64,000 bases of DNA from assembly GCF_900683735.1 (NCBI RefSeq), contig NZ_LR215979.1, positions 868,001-932,000 of the forward strand. Reading direction: 5' to 3'. Below the pieces are notes generated by a model, which worked only from the letters and a program-made list of their open reading frames with translations, ran no database searches and was not told the origin of the DNA. Positions 9,167 through 18,390 of this stretch are shown one piece after another. Made by a program: the position numbers and the translations under genes. This stretch comes from Fusobacterium ulcerans ATCC 49185 (lineage in GTDB: Bacteria > Fusobacteriota > Fusobacteriia > Fusobacteriales > Fusobacteriaceae). How positions within the stretch are numbered: the stretch's first letter is position 1; each line of letters starts with the position of its first letter.

Positions 9167-9406
9167 ATGGATAAAATATCAGAAACAAAAAAATTGTTAA
9201 AAATTGTTAGAGAGAATATAGAAAAGATTGCAGAAACTAAAGTGAAAAAAGAAAAAAGAGAAGTCACTGAGATAAAAAAAGAGATTATGCAGTATCATGA
9301 CAGCATAATGGAAAAAATAGAAATATTTGAATCCAATGAATTGTGGTTGGAAGAAGTTATTGAAAGATTAAAGTTAATATTGGAAGATACAGAAGTTTTA
9401 ATATAA
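9167..9406 (+). CDS. Small helical coiled-coil protein, unknown
   Basis: A 79-residue, Lys/Glu-rich, almost entirely alpha-helical protein with heptad-like hydrophobic spacing. There is no signal peptide or membrane segment. An excellent ribosome site, CAGGAGG, precedes the ATG. It is 47 bases after the DUF4184 gene and probably co-transcribed. No family is recognised. Confidence 0.6.
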   Translation: MDKISETKKLLKIVRENIEKIAETKVKKEKREVTEIKKEIMQYHDSIMEKIEIFESNELWLEEVIERLKLILEDTEVLI

Positions 9407-9558
9407 GATCCAATTATATTTTAAATTGGTTTTAAAAGCAGGAAAGATATTTTTTCTGATTTTTATAAGTCTGCTAATTGCTAAATAAATAATATTTATT
9501 TAAATATTATTGTTTTTTGAAAAATTTCACTAAAAATTAAATTAGAAATTAAAAAAAT

Positions 9559-9608
9559 TTAAGCTCATGTGTTTTAGAAGGAAAGATTCTAAAATATATG
9601 GGCTTTTA
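9559..9608 (+). terminator. Intrinsic terminator after the small helical gene
   Basis: AAGCTCATGTGTTTTAGAA pairs, with a few G-U or mismatched positions, with TTCTAAAATATATGGGCTT around a GGAAAGA-type loop, then TTTT. It lies about 150 bases downstream of the stop codon. Confidence 0.55.
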
Positions 9609-9939
9609 TAATATATAAAAAACAATTAAAAATATTTTTAAATCAATTTTTTAATCAATCATTAAGAAACCGTTCATGGAAAAAACCTTAATGTTTTTAT
9701 GAGATATAAGAAGATAGTCTTTTAAGAAGATAATAAAAGATATAAATAATACACACAGAGGAAAGAAAAAATAAATATTCTGAAGAAAAAATTTATGAGA
9801 ATATACAAACAGAGATCTGTTAAATAAAAAAATTAAAAAAAGAAGGGCAAGAATAAAAAAACAGCAATTGAAAAAAGATGCATTGAAATTATAAATTGAA
9901 AAAGTTCTTAAAATCTAAAAAAAGATTATTATTCTTCTT

Positions 9940-10109
9940 TATAGATAAAAGCGAACTTTAAAACAAGAAAATGATTATCATTATAATCTCTAATGTTGTA
10001 AAAGTCAAGATATAAAAATTTTAATTTAAAAAAAGGTTAAAAAAATGATGTCTTAAAAATAAGGTTCTTTACTCCTGTAGATGTTCGCTTTTATCTATAT
10101 AAGAGAACC
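9940..10109 (+). promoter_or_regulatory. Structured leader region upstream of the autotransporter
   Basis: The gap 9407-10279 has no gene. Inside it a perfect 17-base inverted repeat (TATAGATAAAAGCGAAC at 9940-9956 and its complement at 10083-10099) encloses a Fur-box-like site. A second hairpin, GGTTCT/AGAACC at about 10062-10109, overlaps the right arm, so the two stems cannot form together. The arrangement suggests a regulated leader or a small RNA ahead of the autotransporter. The rest of the gap is A-rich with no recognisable feature. Confidence 0.5.
9967..9985 (+). promoter_or_regulatory. Fur-box-like operator
   Basis: The 19 bases match the classical Fur consensus GATAATGATTATCATTATC at 17 positions by my count. 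A TATAAT at 9982-9987 overlaps the right end, so iron-loaded Fur could block a promoter there. The -35 box for it is weak. Confidence 0.55.
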
Positions 10110-10279
10110 TTTGATATAGCTGAATAAAAAACAGCATTGATATTGATTTTAAAAGTTAGAACTATGAAGCAAAACAATAAAAATTAACAGTATAAAAGGA
10201 ATTTTTTTATCAAATCAAAGTGAACTTATAATTTAAAGTTATATTGAAATTTTTTAAGACATCAATTAAGGAGGAAATT

Positions 10280-13200
10280 ATGATTGAAAAGATGATGAAG
10301 GCAGTAAAAAGAGGGAATAAGAAAAGAAGCAGAAATATAACAATAGGAGCAGTAGTAGGATTCCTGCTTTCATGCACAGCAGTAATGGGGGCAGATAAAT
10401 ATTTGCGGATAAAGGAAAATAGTGGAATAAAATTCAGTATAGACAACAATGATCCTGCAAGTACAGTTAATCCATATAGTGAAAACAATTGGGATGGAAG
10501 CATTTATATAAATAATATAATATTATCAGGAAGAGATAACAATGCTGGGGCAGGTGCTTATGGATTACAATTAGAAGGAGATTTAAGTGGATTTGAGCTT
10601 ATAAATAACAGTTCAATAACAGGAACATTAACAGGAAGGAGTGGTGGGAGTTATGGAATTTATAATGGCTCAGACTCTATTAGAAACCTAACAAACAATG
10701 GTTCAATAATAAGTACAAGTGTAGGAAGGAATGGTGGGGGTTCAGGAATTTATAGTGATTCAGGAGATATAGAAAGTCTAACAAATAATGGTTCAATAAC
10801 AGGAACAGCTGGTGAAGAGCTGGGACAAGGTTCAGGAATTGTTAATCAATCAGGAACCATAACAACACTAACAAACAATGGTACAATAATAGGCACATCT
10901 ACAGGAAGTTATGGAAAAGGTTTAGGAATTTATAATAATATAGGAACTACAAGAAGCCTAGTAAATAGTGGTTCAATAACAGGAACGGCTGAAAGAGAAA
11001 GTGGACGAGGTTCAGGAATTGAAAATTATCAAACTATAGGAGTTCTAACAAATATAGGGTTAATAACAGGAATAGCTGCAGGAGAAGATGGACAAGGTTC
11101 AGGAATTATTAATGGGTTAGGAGCCACAACAACAACACTAACAAACAATGGTACAATAATAGGAGAATCCACAGGAAAGACGGGAAAAAGTTATGGAATT
11201 TATAATTATTCTTCTTCTACTATAGGAGTTCTAACAAATATAGGATTAATAACAGGCATATCCACAGAAAGTAGTGGAGAAGGTTATGGAATTTATAATG
11301 CACAAGGAACTATAACAAGCCTAGTAAACAACGGCTTAATAACAGGAATAGCTGTGGAAAATAGTAATGAAAGTTATGGAGTTCATAATGACTCTGGGAC
11401 AATAGAAGCATTAACAAATACAGGAGTTATTTATGGAAAAACTAATGCTATATGGAAGAATAGTGGAAAAATAGCTAATTTTAATAACTATGGACTCCTT
11501 ATAAGTGAAACAGGTGATACAGTGAATGGAGCGATACCAACTAATGAGGGCTTGATATTTAAAGAAGTTAGTGAAGGAAACTATACTGCAAAGACAGATG
11601 ATGATTATGAAAAATTTGGAAAAAAATATGATAGTAGTTCAAGTGGGTACATAATAATAAATGCTAAAGCACTGGGAAAAGATAAAGACAATATAACAGG
11701 AACTGAAAGTTTGAGTTTAGATAAGGGAGTTTTAACATATGGAAATTCTGAGAAAATTAATATTTCTTCAGATGAAAAATATATCTTAAATGGAATAACA
11801 GATACCCTAAAAGTCACTGGCAGAGGAAATGAGCTGAATAATAGTACAATAAATGCCTATGAAACAGCAGTGGCTATGAATGGAATGTCAATGCTTACTC
11901 TTAATAATACAGAAGTAAATGGAGGAGTAAAAGATAGTACTGTAAATATAGGAGGAGATGGAAATACTCTTACTGTTCAGGGGGATTCTGTTATAAACAG
12001 CAGTGATACAGCTATAAAAGTAGATGGAAATAATAATGATGTTACTTTGGAAGGAAATACAGTAGTTAATGGAAAAATGGAGTCAACAGGAAATAATAAT
12101 ATTATCAATCTTCATGGAAAGAATATGAGTATTCTGCATGACATATCTGGATTTGAAAATATGAATATAAAAAATAATGTAACATTCTTTGAAGATGTAA
12201 ATATTAAAGGATTGAAAGAAATAAAAGTAGAAGAAACAGGAGTCTTAAATCTTAGACTTAAGGCTGATGGGACAATTAATGTAAAAGGAGAAGGGGAGAT
12301 TGCAAAAGCAGATCATGCTTTTATTGGAAATGACATGATCATACAGGGAGAAGGAAATGGAGTAGATACAGCAGGAACTCTAAACTTTGTAACAAATGGA
12401 ATAGGAAAAAAAATATATGTAGATATGACGGATATTGAATTAAAAAACCTGTATATTAAAACTAGTTCACCAATAGATGGGTATAAAATAACTGACAGAG
12501 AAAATATTATATTGGGAGCATATGGGAGCCTAAATGAAATATATAGACCAGAAAATACAAGAACAAATAAAAGATATGAATCTTTAAACAACATATATAA
12601 AGGGATCTACAGCAGTACAGATGAAAATCTTAATGCTCTGAGAATATTGATTTCTTTTAATAATTTTGGAAATAATTATGAGGAAAATATGAGTGATGAT
12701 AAGCAGCTTAAAAATCTTATGAGCTACTTAAACAGTATCTATGCAGAAACTCCATATTCATTCTCAAGTGAATTATCAAGAAAGTCAACAGGGATGTTCA
12801 GAGATATAGTAACAGAGAATCACTTCAGACCAGATTTGAATAAATGGATGATAATGGGTGGACTTACTCATGCAGATGGTGGAACTAAAGATACATACTA
12901 TGGACAGAACTATCATGGATTTGATGGAGGAACAGCAGATACAGATGTGGATATGAAGCTTACTGGAGCATACGCGCTGGGTAAATATGGATACTCTGAA
13001 AATGTATCACTGGGAGTAACAGTTGGAGGAAACAAAAGCGAAGCTGAACTGTCAATGTCAAAAGTAGAAGGAAATAGTGGATATATAGGGGCATTTGTAG
13101 AAAATTACAGAGGAAATCTAACATTGAAAGCAGGAGGAGGAATACAGTACTCAGAATATGACGCTGACAGAAGAACTCTTGGTGGACACAGCTACAATGA

Positions 13201-13720
13201 AAAATATTCAGATATGGCATATGATATCTACCTAAATGGAAGATATTCACATAATATTGGAGATAACTTATTTTTAGAACCTTATGGAACTTTATCATAT
13301 ACATATATAGATCAAGATGGAGCAGATGAAGGGAATCAAACTCTAGCAATAGAAACAGATTCAAAATCATTTGACTATACAGTAGGAAAAATAGGAGTGG
13401 ACTTGAAGAAAGTTATACCTCATGAAAAAGGAAAGAGTACGCTTTCAGCGGGGGTAAGCTATACAAAAATATTAGATGGAGCAGATGAGGAGTTTATAAC
13501 AGGAAGATTTAAAGGTGGAAGCAACTTTGATATTTTAGTAGCTCACAAAAATGAACATAGTATAGGACTAAATGCAAAATATGCGCTGGAACTAGAAAAT
13601 GGAGTGCTATTTGATGTAAAGGGAACTTATGCAGTAGAAAGAGATTCACATAATGGGGCAGGAAAAAACAAGACTAAAGGTGAATGGATAGTGGGAGCTG
13701 GATTAGGATATAAGTTCTAA
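10280..13720 (+). CDS. Large type V autotransporter with 30-residue passenger repeats
   Basis: A 1146-residue outer-membrane protein. An extended signal region (MIEKMMKAVKRGNKKRSRN then a hydrophobic stretch to VMGADK) leads to a passenger of tandem 30-residue repeats (LTNNGxITGT...GSGIYN) at about residues 107-387. A beta-helix-like stem follows. A C-terminal autotransporter barrel occupies about residues 850-1146 and ends in GAGLGYKF, the usual aromatic terminus. No protease triad is seen in the passenger, so an adhesin-like role is inferred. The start is fixed by AAGGAGG eight bases before the ATG; a TTG further upstream is less likely. Expression may depend on the Fur-box leader. Confidence 0.88.
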   Translation: MIEKMMKAVKRGNKKRSRNITIGAVVGFLLSCTAVMGADKYLRIKENSGIKFSIDNNDPASTVNPYSENNWDGSIYINNIILSGRDNNAGAGAYGLQLEGDLSGFELINNSSITGTLTGRSGGSYGIYNGSDSIRNLTNNGSIISTSVGRNGGGSGIYSDSGDIESLTNNGSITGTAGEELGQGSGIVNQSGTITTLTNNGTIIGTSTGSYGKGLGIYNNIGTTRSLVNSGSITGTAERESGRGSGIENYQTIGVLTNIGLITGIAAGEDGQGSGIINGLGATTTTLTNNGTIIGESTGKTGKSYGIYNYSSSTIGVLTNIGLITGISTESSGEGYGIYNAQGTITSLVNNGLITGIAVENSNESYGVHNDSGTIEALTNTGVIYGKTNAIWKNSGKIANFNNYGLLISETGDTVNGAIPTNEGLIFKEVSEGNYTAKTDDDYEKFGKKYDSSSSGYIIINAKALGKDKDNITGTESLSLDKGVLTYGNSEKINISSDEKYILNGITDTLKVTGRGNELNNSTINAYETAVAMNGMSMLTLNNTEVNGGVKDSTVNIGGDGNTLTVQGDSVINSSDTAIKVDGNNNDVTLEGNTVVNGKMESTGNNNIINLHGKNMSILHDISGFENMNIKNNVTFFEDVNIKGLKEIKVEETGVLNLRLKADGTINVKGEGEIAKADHAFIGNDMIIQGEGNGVDTAGTLNFVTNGIGKKIYVDMTDIELKNLYIKTSSPIDGYKITDRENIILGAYGSLNEIYRPENTRTNKRYESLNNIYKGIYSSTDENLNALRILISFNNFGNNYEENMSDDKQLKNLMSYLNSIYAETPYSFSSELSRKSTGMFRDIVTENHFRPDLNKWMIMGGLTHADGGTKDTYYGQNYHGFDGGTADTDVDMKLTGAYALGKYGYSENVSLGVTVGGNKSEAELSMSKVEGNSGYIGAFVENYRGNLTLKAGGGIQYSEYDADRRTLGGHSYNEKYSDMAYDIYLNGRYSHNIGDNLFLEPYGTLSYTYIDQDGADEGNQTLAIETDSKSFDYTVGKIGVDLKKVIPHEKGKSTLSAGVSYTKILDGADEEFITGRFKGGSNFDILVAHKNEHSIGLNAKYALELENGVLFDVKGTYAVERDSHNGAGKNKTKGEWIVGAGLGYKF
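10598..11440 (+). repeat. Nine to ten tandem 90-bp repeats in the autotransporter passenger
   Basis: Units encode L(T/V)N(N/I)G(S/T/L)I(T/I)G followed by a variable 12-residue stretch, then (S/Y)GIYN. They are diverged at the DNA level, so expansion by slippage is old or strongly selected. Confidence 0.75.
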
Positions 13721-13811
13721 TAACAGAAATTAATATTAAAAATATTTAGAAAATATAATATAAGAGTTTTAAAACCAAATTATCTCACAATTTTTCACCC
13801 TCTTCCAAAAT

Positions 13812-13853
13812 AAAAAAGAACCAGAAGGATTTAAATTCTTCTGGTTCTTTTTA
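13812..13853. terminator. Bidirectional terminator between autotransporter and DUF523 gene
   Basis: A perfect stem, AAAAGAACCAGAAG / CTTCTGGTTCTTTT, flanked by A and T runs, serves both convergent transcripts. Confidence 0.85.
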
Positions 13854-14285
13854 TTATAAAAATATTTTATTTATTTTAGATTCACCAGTTACTTTTATTC
13901 CATTCTTTGCAAGCAAATCAGCTGTAGCTCCATTTCCAGTTATTAGTATCTTTGAAAAAGTACCATCATAAATTTTTCCATAGCCGCAAGAAGGGCTTCT
14001 TTCCTTTAAAATAGCAGCACTACAGTTATATAGTTTAGCCAATTTTAAAACTTCCTCTGCACCTTTCAGATACTCAGCTGTAACATCTGTCCCAGTTTTT
14101 GTGATAATTTTATCACCCTGTCTTTCAGCAGGATCACGAGGAGTAGCAAGCCCTCCAAGCTGTTCTGGACATATTGGTATAAGTTCATGCTCCTTCATTA
14201 AAGCTTTTATATCTTCTCTTAGCTCCCCTTTGCCATTATAACGGCATTCTACACCTAACAGGCAGGCACTGATCAGGATTTTCAT
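13854..14285 (-). CDS. DUF523 family protein (TudS-like thiouracil desulfidase family)
   Basis: A 143-residue protein covering the whole DUF523 domain. Conserved cysteines are C8 (SACLLG), C39 (CPEQLGG) and C100 (RSPSCG), plus C14 and C88. In characterised TudS members three such cysteines hold a [4Fe-4S] cluster that removes sulfur from thiouracil. Whether this copy does so is inference. It is 15 bases downstream of the thioesterase gene on the same strand, so the two are likely co-transcribed. Confidence 0.85.
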   Translation of the reverse strand: MKILISACLLGVECRYNGKGELREDIKALMKEHELIPICPEQLGGLATPRDPAERQGDKIITKTGTDVTAEYLKGAEEVLKLAKLYNCSAAILKERSPSCGYGKIYDGTFSKILITGNGATADLLAKNGIKVTGESKINKIFL

Positions 14286-14300
14286 AATATTCCTCCTGAA

Positions 14301-14699
14301 TTACGAAGCTAAAGCTTCAACTTTATCTTTGAAACCTTGAGGAACTCTTTTTATTTTCTTCGCAGCATAATCATAACATACCAGCATAGTATATCCATTG
14401 ATAACTTTTTCACCAGCATTATTATATATTTCATAATGGCAAGTGAAATTAATTTTTTCTATTTCTACTTTAGTTATTCTTATTTCTATTTCATCATTTA
14501 AAAATAGTTCCTTATTATATTCAACATATCCATTTTTTTGGATAACTCCTACTCCATCACCTAAATCTAATTCTGTAAATCCAAGAGATTCAAAGAATGC
14601 CATTCTTGAAAATTGGAAGAAAAGAAGAGCTCTCTCATTTCCAACATGACCTCCATAGTTTATATCTTCCTGTACTATTTTATATTTGTATGAAAACAT
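14301..14699 (-). CDS. Acyl-CoA thioesterase, hotdog fold (YbgC/FadM-like)
   Basis: A 132-residue single hotdog domain. The N-terminal VQEDINYGGHVGNERALLFF corresponds to the 4-hydroxybenzoyl-CoA thioesterase motif, with asparagine at the usual aspartate position, as in some acyl-ACP/CoA thioesterases. The MLVCYDYAAKKIKRVP end is typical. A cytoplasmic role releasing CoA from acyl chains is inferred. AGGGAGG precedes the ATG. Confidence 0.8.
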   Translation of the reverse strand: MFSYKYKIVQEDINYGGHVGNERALLFFQFSRMAFFESLGFTELDLGDGVGVIQKNGYVEYNKELFLNDEIEIRITKVEIEKINFTCHYEIYNNAGEKVINGYTMLVCYDYAAKKIKRVPQGFKDKVEALAS

Positions 14700-14875
14700 T
14701 TTACCTCCCTAAAAAATCTTGTTAAATTGAATATCAATACAACAATTATATTATAAAACTTATAATAAAGAAAGATATTAAAGAAAAGAAAATAAAATAG
14801 AAATAATAAATTAGTGCAAAATCAAATTTTAAGCAACATATAAAATTTAATTACAGAGAAGATAAATTAAAAATA

Positions 14876-14903
14876 TTGACAATGAAAGAAATTAGTGTAT
14901 AAA
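14876..14903 (+). promoter_or_regulatory. Sigma-70 promoter of the sigma54 activator gene
   Basis: TTGACA (14876-14881), a 16-base spacer and TATAAA (14898-14903). The implied start near 14910 excludes the upstream GTG at 14895 as the translation start. Confidence 0.65.
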
Positions 14904-14945
14904 ATTGAGTTGGAAGAAAAATACATATATACTAAGGAGAAAGGA

Positions 14946-16415
14946 ATGGGGAAAAAAGGGTATGGATTTTTATTCAAGGAAAAAATAGAAACAGAATCTT
15001 TAAAAGATGAAATTGTAGAGAATAGATATATTAATAAAATGATGAAGTCTATAATTGATTCATCTTATGATGGAATTTATGTAACTGATGGAGAGGCAAA
15101 TACTCTTTTAGTAAATAAATCTTATGGAAGAATAACAGGTCTAAATATAGAAGAATTGATTGGGAAAAATATGAAGGATCTGGTAGCAGCAGGGGTATAT
15201 GACAATTCAGGCTCTCTTGTAGTTATGGAAACAGGAAAAGAAGCTACAGTTAATCAAAAATTATCATCTGGTAAAGAAGTATTGGTTACTAGTGTACCTG
15301 TATTTGATGAAGATGGAAAAAGAAAGTATATTGTAACTAATGTGAGAGATTTATCAGATATAGAAAGACTGAGGAGAGAACTGTTTCTGAATCAGAATCT
15401 GACACAAAAATATAAAGATGAACTGGAGAATATGAAAGAGCAGCTTGTAGATATAGATGATATAACATTTAAAGATAAATCTATGTTTAATACATTAAAA
15501 ATGATATTAAAAATCTCAAAGATGGATACATCTGTTCTTCTTACAGGAGAAACAGGAACTGGAAAGACCCATATAGCCAAGCTAATACATAAATACAGCA
15601 ACAGAAATGAACAGACATTCATTGAAATAAACTGTGGTGCTATACCAGAAAGTCTTATAGAATCAGAATTTTTTGGATATGAAGCAGGAGCTTTTACTGG
15701 AGCATCTAAAAAAGGAAAGATGGGAGTTTTTGAACTTGCAAATAACTCGACTTTGTTTTTGGATGAGATATCAGAATTGAATATAGATTTGCAGGTAAAG
15801 CTGCTGAAAGTATTGGAAAGTCTTGAAGTGAGGCGTATTGGAGGAGAAAGAGTTATTCAGACGAATGCAAGAATAATAGCTGCTACAAACAGAGATTTGA
15901 GGGAGTTGGTAAAAGAAGGTAAATTTAGAGAAGATTTATATTATAGATTGAATGTAATATCTATAAATATTCCATCTTTAAAGGAGAGAAAGGATGATAT
16001 AATACCTCTTTGTTTAAGATTTTTAAAAGAATTTAATAAGAAATATGATGTGGATAAATTTTTCAGTCAAGAGATAATAGAGGTATTCTACAGATATCAA
16101 TGGCCTGGAAATATTAGGGAAATGAAAAATCTTGTGGAACAGCTTGTAATAATATCTCAAGGAAATGAAATATCTACTGACTATCTTCCAAAATATATTT
16201 TTCAAAAGGGAGCTTTAGAATTAGAAAGTGATGAAACAGGAAGAATAGATGAACTTTATCAGTATCATAAAATGAGTTTAAAAGAAGCAACTCTCAAATT
16301 TCAACAGAACCTTATTAAAAATATGCTTAAAGAAAAAGGTTCTCAAAGACAGGTAGCAAAAGTGCTGCAGGTAGATCCAGCAACAATTACAAGAAAACTT
16401 GCAGGGGTAGAATGA
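14946..16415 (+). CDS. Sigma54-dependent activator with PAS sensor
   Basis: A 489-residue enhancer-binding protein. A PAS domain lies at about residues 33-140, then a short coiled linker, then an AAA+ domain with Walker A GETGTGKTH (201-209), the sigma54-contacting GAFTGA loop (248-253) and Walker B TLFLDEIS (269-276). A Fis-type helix-turn-helix near the end (GSQRQVAKVLQVDPATITRKL) completes it. The PAS domain presumably senses a small ligand. The gene ends about 240 bases before the 4-hydroxybutyrate operon. Tandem palindromes and a -24/-12 promoter lie between, so this is very likely its dedicated regulator. AAGGAG before the ATG at 14946 supports the start. Confidence 0.92.
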   Translation: MGKKGYGFLFKEKIETESLKDEIVENRYINKMMKSIIDSSYDGIYVTDGEANTLLVNKSYGRITGLNIEELIGKNMKDLVAAGVYDNSGSLVVMETGKEATVNQKLSSGKEVLVTSVPVFDEDGKRKYIVTNVRDLSDIERLRRELFLNQNLTQKYKDELENMKEQLVDIDDITFKDKSMFNTLKMILKISKMDTSVLLTGETGTGKTHIAKLIHKYSNRNEQTFIEINCGAIPESLIESEFFGYEAGAFTGASKKGKMGVFELANNSTLFLDEISELNIDLQVKLLKVLESLEVRRIGGERVIQTNARIIAATNRDLRELVKEGKFREDLYYRLNVISINIPSLKERKDDIIPLCLRFLKEFNKKYDVDKFFSQEIIEVFYRYQWPGNIREMKNLVEQLVIISQGNEISTDYLPKYIFQKGALELESDETGRIDELYQYHKMSLKEATLKFQQNLIKNMLKEKGSQRQVAKVLQVDPATITRKLAGVE

Positions 16416-16439
16416 CTAAGTTGATAAATTATATCTATA

Positions 16440-16471
16440 TTGCAAAAATGCAATTAATTGCAAAAATGCAA
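16440..16471 (+). promoter_or_regulatory. Tandem activator-binding palindromes (UAS)
   Basis: Two identical 14-base palindromes, TTGCAAAAATGCAA, at 16440-16453 and 16458-16471, are 18 bases apart centre to centre. A third degenerate copy (11 of 14 bases) lies at 16490-16503 within the terminator stem. They sit 120-150 bases before the -24/-12 element, the usual distance for an enhancer-binding protein. Confidence 0.75.
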
Positions 16472-16483
16472 AACTATATAAAA

Positions 16484-16516
16484 ACTGTATTGAAATTATG
16501 CAATACAGTTTTTTTT
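16484..16516 (+). terminator. Intrinsic terminator of the activator gene
   Basis: ACTGTATTG / CAATACAGT is a perfect nine-base stem with an eight-base loop, followed by T8. Confidence 0.8.
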
Positions 16517-16586
16517 AATTCTTTTTGAAGAAATATCAAAACTTGATTTGGAAGGAGTTTGAAAAAATAAAGAGAAATTTATTTTG

Positions 16587-16603
16587 TTGGCAGAGAAATT
16601 GCT
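16587..16603 (+). promoter_or_regulatory. Sigma54 (-24/-12) promoter of the 4-hydroxybutyrate operon
   Basis: TTGGCAGAGAAATTGCT keeps GG and GC with the exact family spacing of the TGGCACG-N4-TTGCT consensus. It lies 50 bases before the abfD start codon and downstream of the palindromic activator sites. Confidence 0.85.
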
Positions 16604-16652
16604 TATTACATATATCAGAGAATCAAAATAAATTTAAAGGGAAGTGATTTGT

Positions 16653-18104
16653 ATGGCTTTAAAAACACCTCAGGAGTATTTGGAGAGTTTAAGAAAATTA
16701 AACTTGGAAGTTTATCTCTTTGGAGAAAGAGTAAAGGACCCAGTGGATAATCCTATTATCAGACCATCTTTAAATTCAGTAATAATGACCTATGAACTTG
16801 CACAAGACCCTAAATATGCTGATCTTATGGTAGTTGAATCTCATATGACAGGAGAAAAAATCAATAGATTTACTCATATTCATCAAAGTACTGATGATCT
16901 TGTAAAAAAAGTAAAAATGCAGAGATTACTAGGGCAAAAAACAGCTGCTTGCTTCCAACGTTGTGTTGGAATGGATGCTTTTAATGCTGTGTACAGTACT
17001 ACTTATGAAACAGATCAAAAATATGGAACAGAATATCATGCTAGATTTAAAAAGTTTCTAGAATATGTGCAAAGGGAAGACTTAACAGTAGATGGAGCTA
17101 TGACTGATCCTAAAGGGGATAGAGGACTTTCACCTTCAAAACAGGAAGATCCAGATTTATTCCTTCATATAGTAGAAAAAAGAGCAGACGGTATTGTAGT
17201 TAAAGGAGCAAAGGTACATCAGACTGGAATAGTAAATTCTCATGAAGTACTTGTAATGCCTACTATATCTATGACAGAAGAGGATAAAGATTATGCAGTG
17301 GCTTTTTCTGTACCTACAGATACTAAAGGAATAAAAATAATATATGGAAGACAGTCATGTGATACAAGAAAACTTGAAGAGGGAACTTTAGACAGGGGAA
17401 ATCCTAAATTTGGAGGACATGAGGCTCTGGTTATATTTGATGATGTATTTGTACCAACTGAACGTATATTTATGTGTGAAGAATATGATTTTTCTGGAAT
17501 GCTGGTAGAAAGATTTGCAGGATTCCACAGACAGAGTTATGGAGGATGTAAAGTAGGAGTTGGAGATGTACTTATTGGAGCAGCAGCTCTTATTTCAGAT
17601 TATAATGGAACAAAAAAAGCTTCTCATGTAAAAGATAAAATAATTGAGATGATACATTTAAATGAAACTTTATACTGTGCTGGAATTGCATGTTCTAGTG
17701 AAGGACATCCAACAGTGGCAGGATCATATGAGATAGATATGCTTCTTGCTAATATCTGTAAGCAGAATGTAACTAGATTCCCATATGAAATAGCTAGACT
17801 GGCAGAGGACATTGCTGGAGGATTGTTTGTAACTATGCCTTCTGAAAAAGACTACAGAGATCCTGTATTAGGAGGATATATAGACAAATATCTAAAAGGA
17901 GTAGCAGCTGTACCTACAATAGATAGAATGAAAGTGCTTAGACTCATAGAAAATCTTACACTTGGAACAGCAGCAGTAGGATATAGAACAGAATCTATGC
18001 ATGGAGCTGGGTCACCTCAGGCACAAAGAATTATGATAAGCAGACAGTCTAACCTTGAAGTTAAAAAACAGCTTGTAAAAGATATTTTAGACATTAAGGA
18101 TTAA
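16653..18104 (+). CDS. abfD: 4-hydroxybutyryl-CoA dehydratase / vinylacetyl-CoA delta-isomerase
   Basis: A 483-residue flavin and [4Fe-4S] enzyme that dehydrates 4-hydroxybutyryl-CoA to crotonyl-CoA by a radical mechanism. The four cluster ligands known from the Clostridium enzyme (C99, C103, H292, C299) are all present with the right spacing: C100 and C104 in ACFQRC, H292 and C299 in FHRQSYGGC. The N-terminus MALKTPQEYLESL is family-typical, so the ATG at 16653 is preferred to an upstream GTG. It is the first gene of a five-gene operon behind a sigma54 promoter. A 4-hydroxyphenylacetate hydroxylase role, the sister family, is excluded by the ligands. Confidence 0.95.
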   Translation: MALKTPQEYLESLRKLNLEVYLFGERVKDPVDNPIIRPSLNSVIMTYELAQDPKYADLMVVESHMTGEKINRFTHIHQSTDDLVKKVKMQRLLGQKTAACFQRCVGMDAFNAVYSTTYETDQKYGTEYHARFKKFLEYVQREDLTVDGAMTDPKGDRGLSPSKQEDPDLFLHIVEKRADGIVVKGAKVHQTGIVNSHEVLVMPTISMTEEDKDYAVAFSVPTDTKGIKIIYGRQSCDTRKLEEGTLDRGNPKFGGHEALVIFDDVFVPTERIFMCEEYDFSGMLVERFAGFHRQSYGGCKVGVGDVLIGAAALISDYNGTKKASHVKDKIIEMIHLNETLYCAGIACSSEGHPTVAGSYEIDMLLANICKQNVTRFPYEIARLAEDIAGGLFVTMPSEKDYRDPVLGGYIDKYLKGVAAVPTIDRMKVLRLIENLTLGTAAVGYRTESMHGAGSPQAQRIMISRQSNLEVKKQLVKDILDIKD

Positions 18105-18107
18105 TTT

Positions 18108-18386
18108 ATGGATAAAATAGAAAAATTTTTAGATGAAGAGATAAGACCAGAACTGCGTAAACATAATGGAGATATATCTATTGAGGAGTATGATAAACAA
18201 AATAGGAAACTGGTTTTAAGATTGATGGGGCAGTGTTGTACCTGCCCTCACTCAATTGATACTAGTGAAAATTTTATAAAAATAAGTGTAAGAGAAAGAT
18301 TTCCAGAGATAGAAGTACTGCACGTAAATGCTGGTGCTTCCAGAGAATTCATAGAGATAGCTAAAGCATATTTAAGGGGGAGATAG
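18108..18386 (+). CDS. NifU C-terminal-like Fe-S scaffold protein
   Basis: A 92-residue protein matching the NifU C-terminal domain: an N-terminal helix (FLDEEIRPELRKHNGDI) then GQCCTCPHS, where the usual CxxC is C-T-C-P with an extra preceding cysteine. It starts four bases after the abfD stop and four bases before abfT, so it is translated with them. Family knowledge says such domains carry nascent iron-sulfur clusters. Position suggests it supplies or repairs the AbfD cluster; that is inference. Confidence 0.8.
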   Translation: MDKIEKFLDEEIRPELRKHNGDISIEEYDKQNRKLVLRLMGQCCTCPHSIDTSENFIKISVRERFPEIEVLHVNAGASREFIEIAKAYLRGR

Positions 18387-18390
18387 ATTT

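Noticed and set aside
12960-13370. Long minus-strand frame over the autotransporter barrel
   Set aside because: Leucine/histidine-rich nonsense composition and no start context; it is the antisense of the barrel.
16484-16516. Third TTGCA-like palindrome treated as a full activator site
   Set aside because: It matches only 11 of 14 bases and coincides with the terminator stem, so it is noted but not counted as a site of its own.
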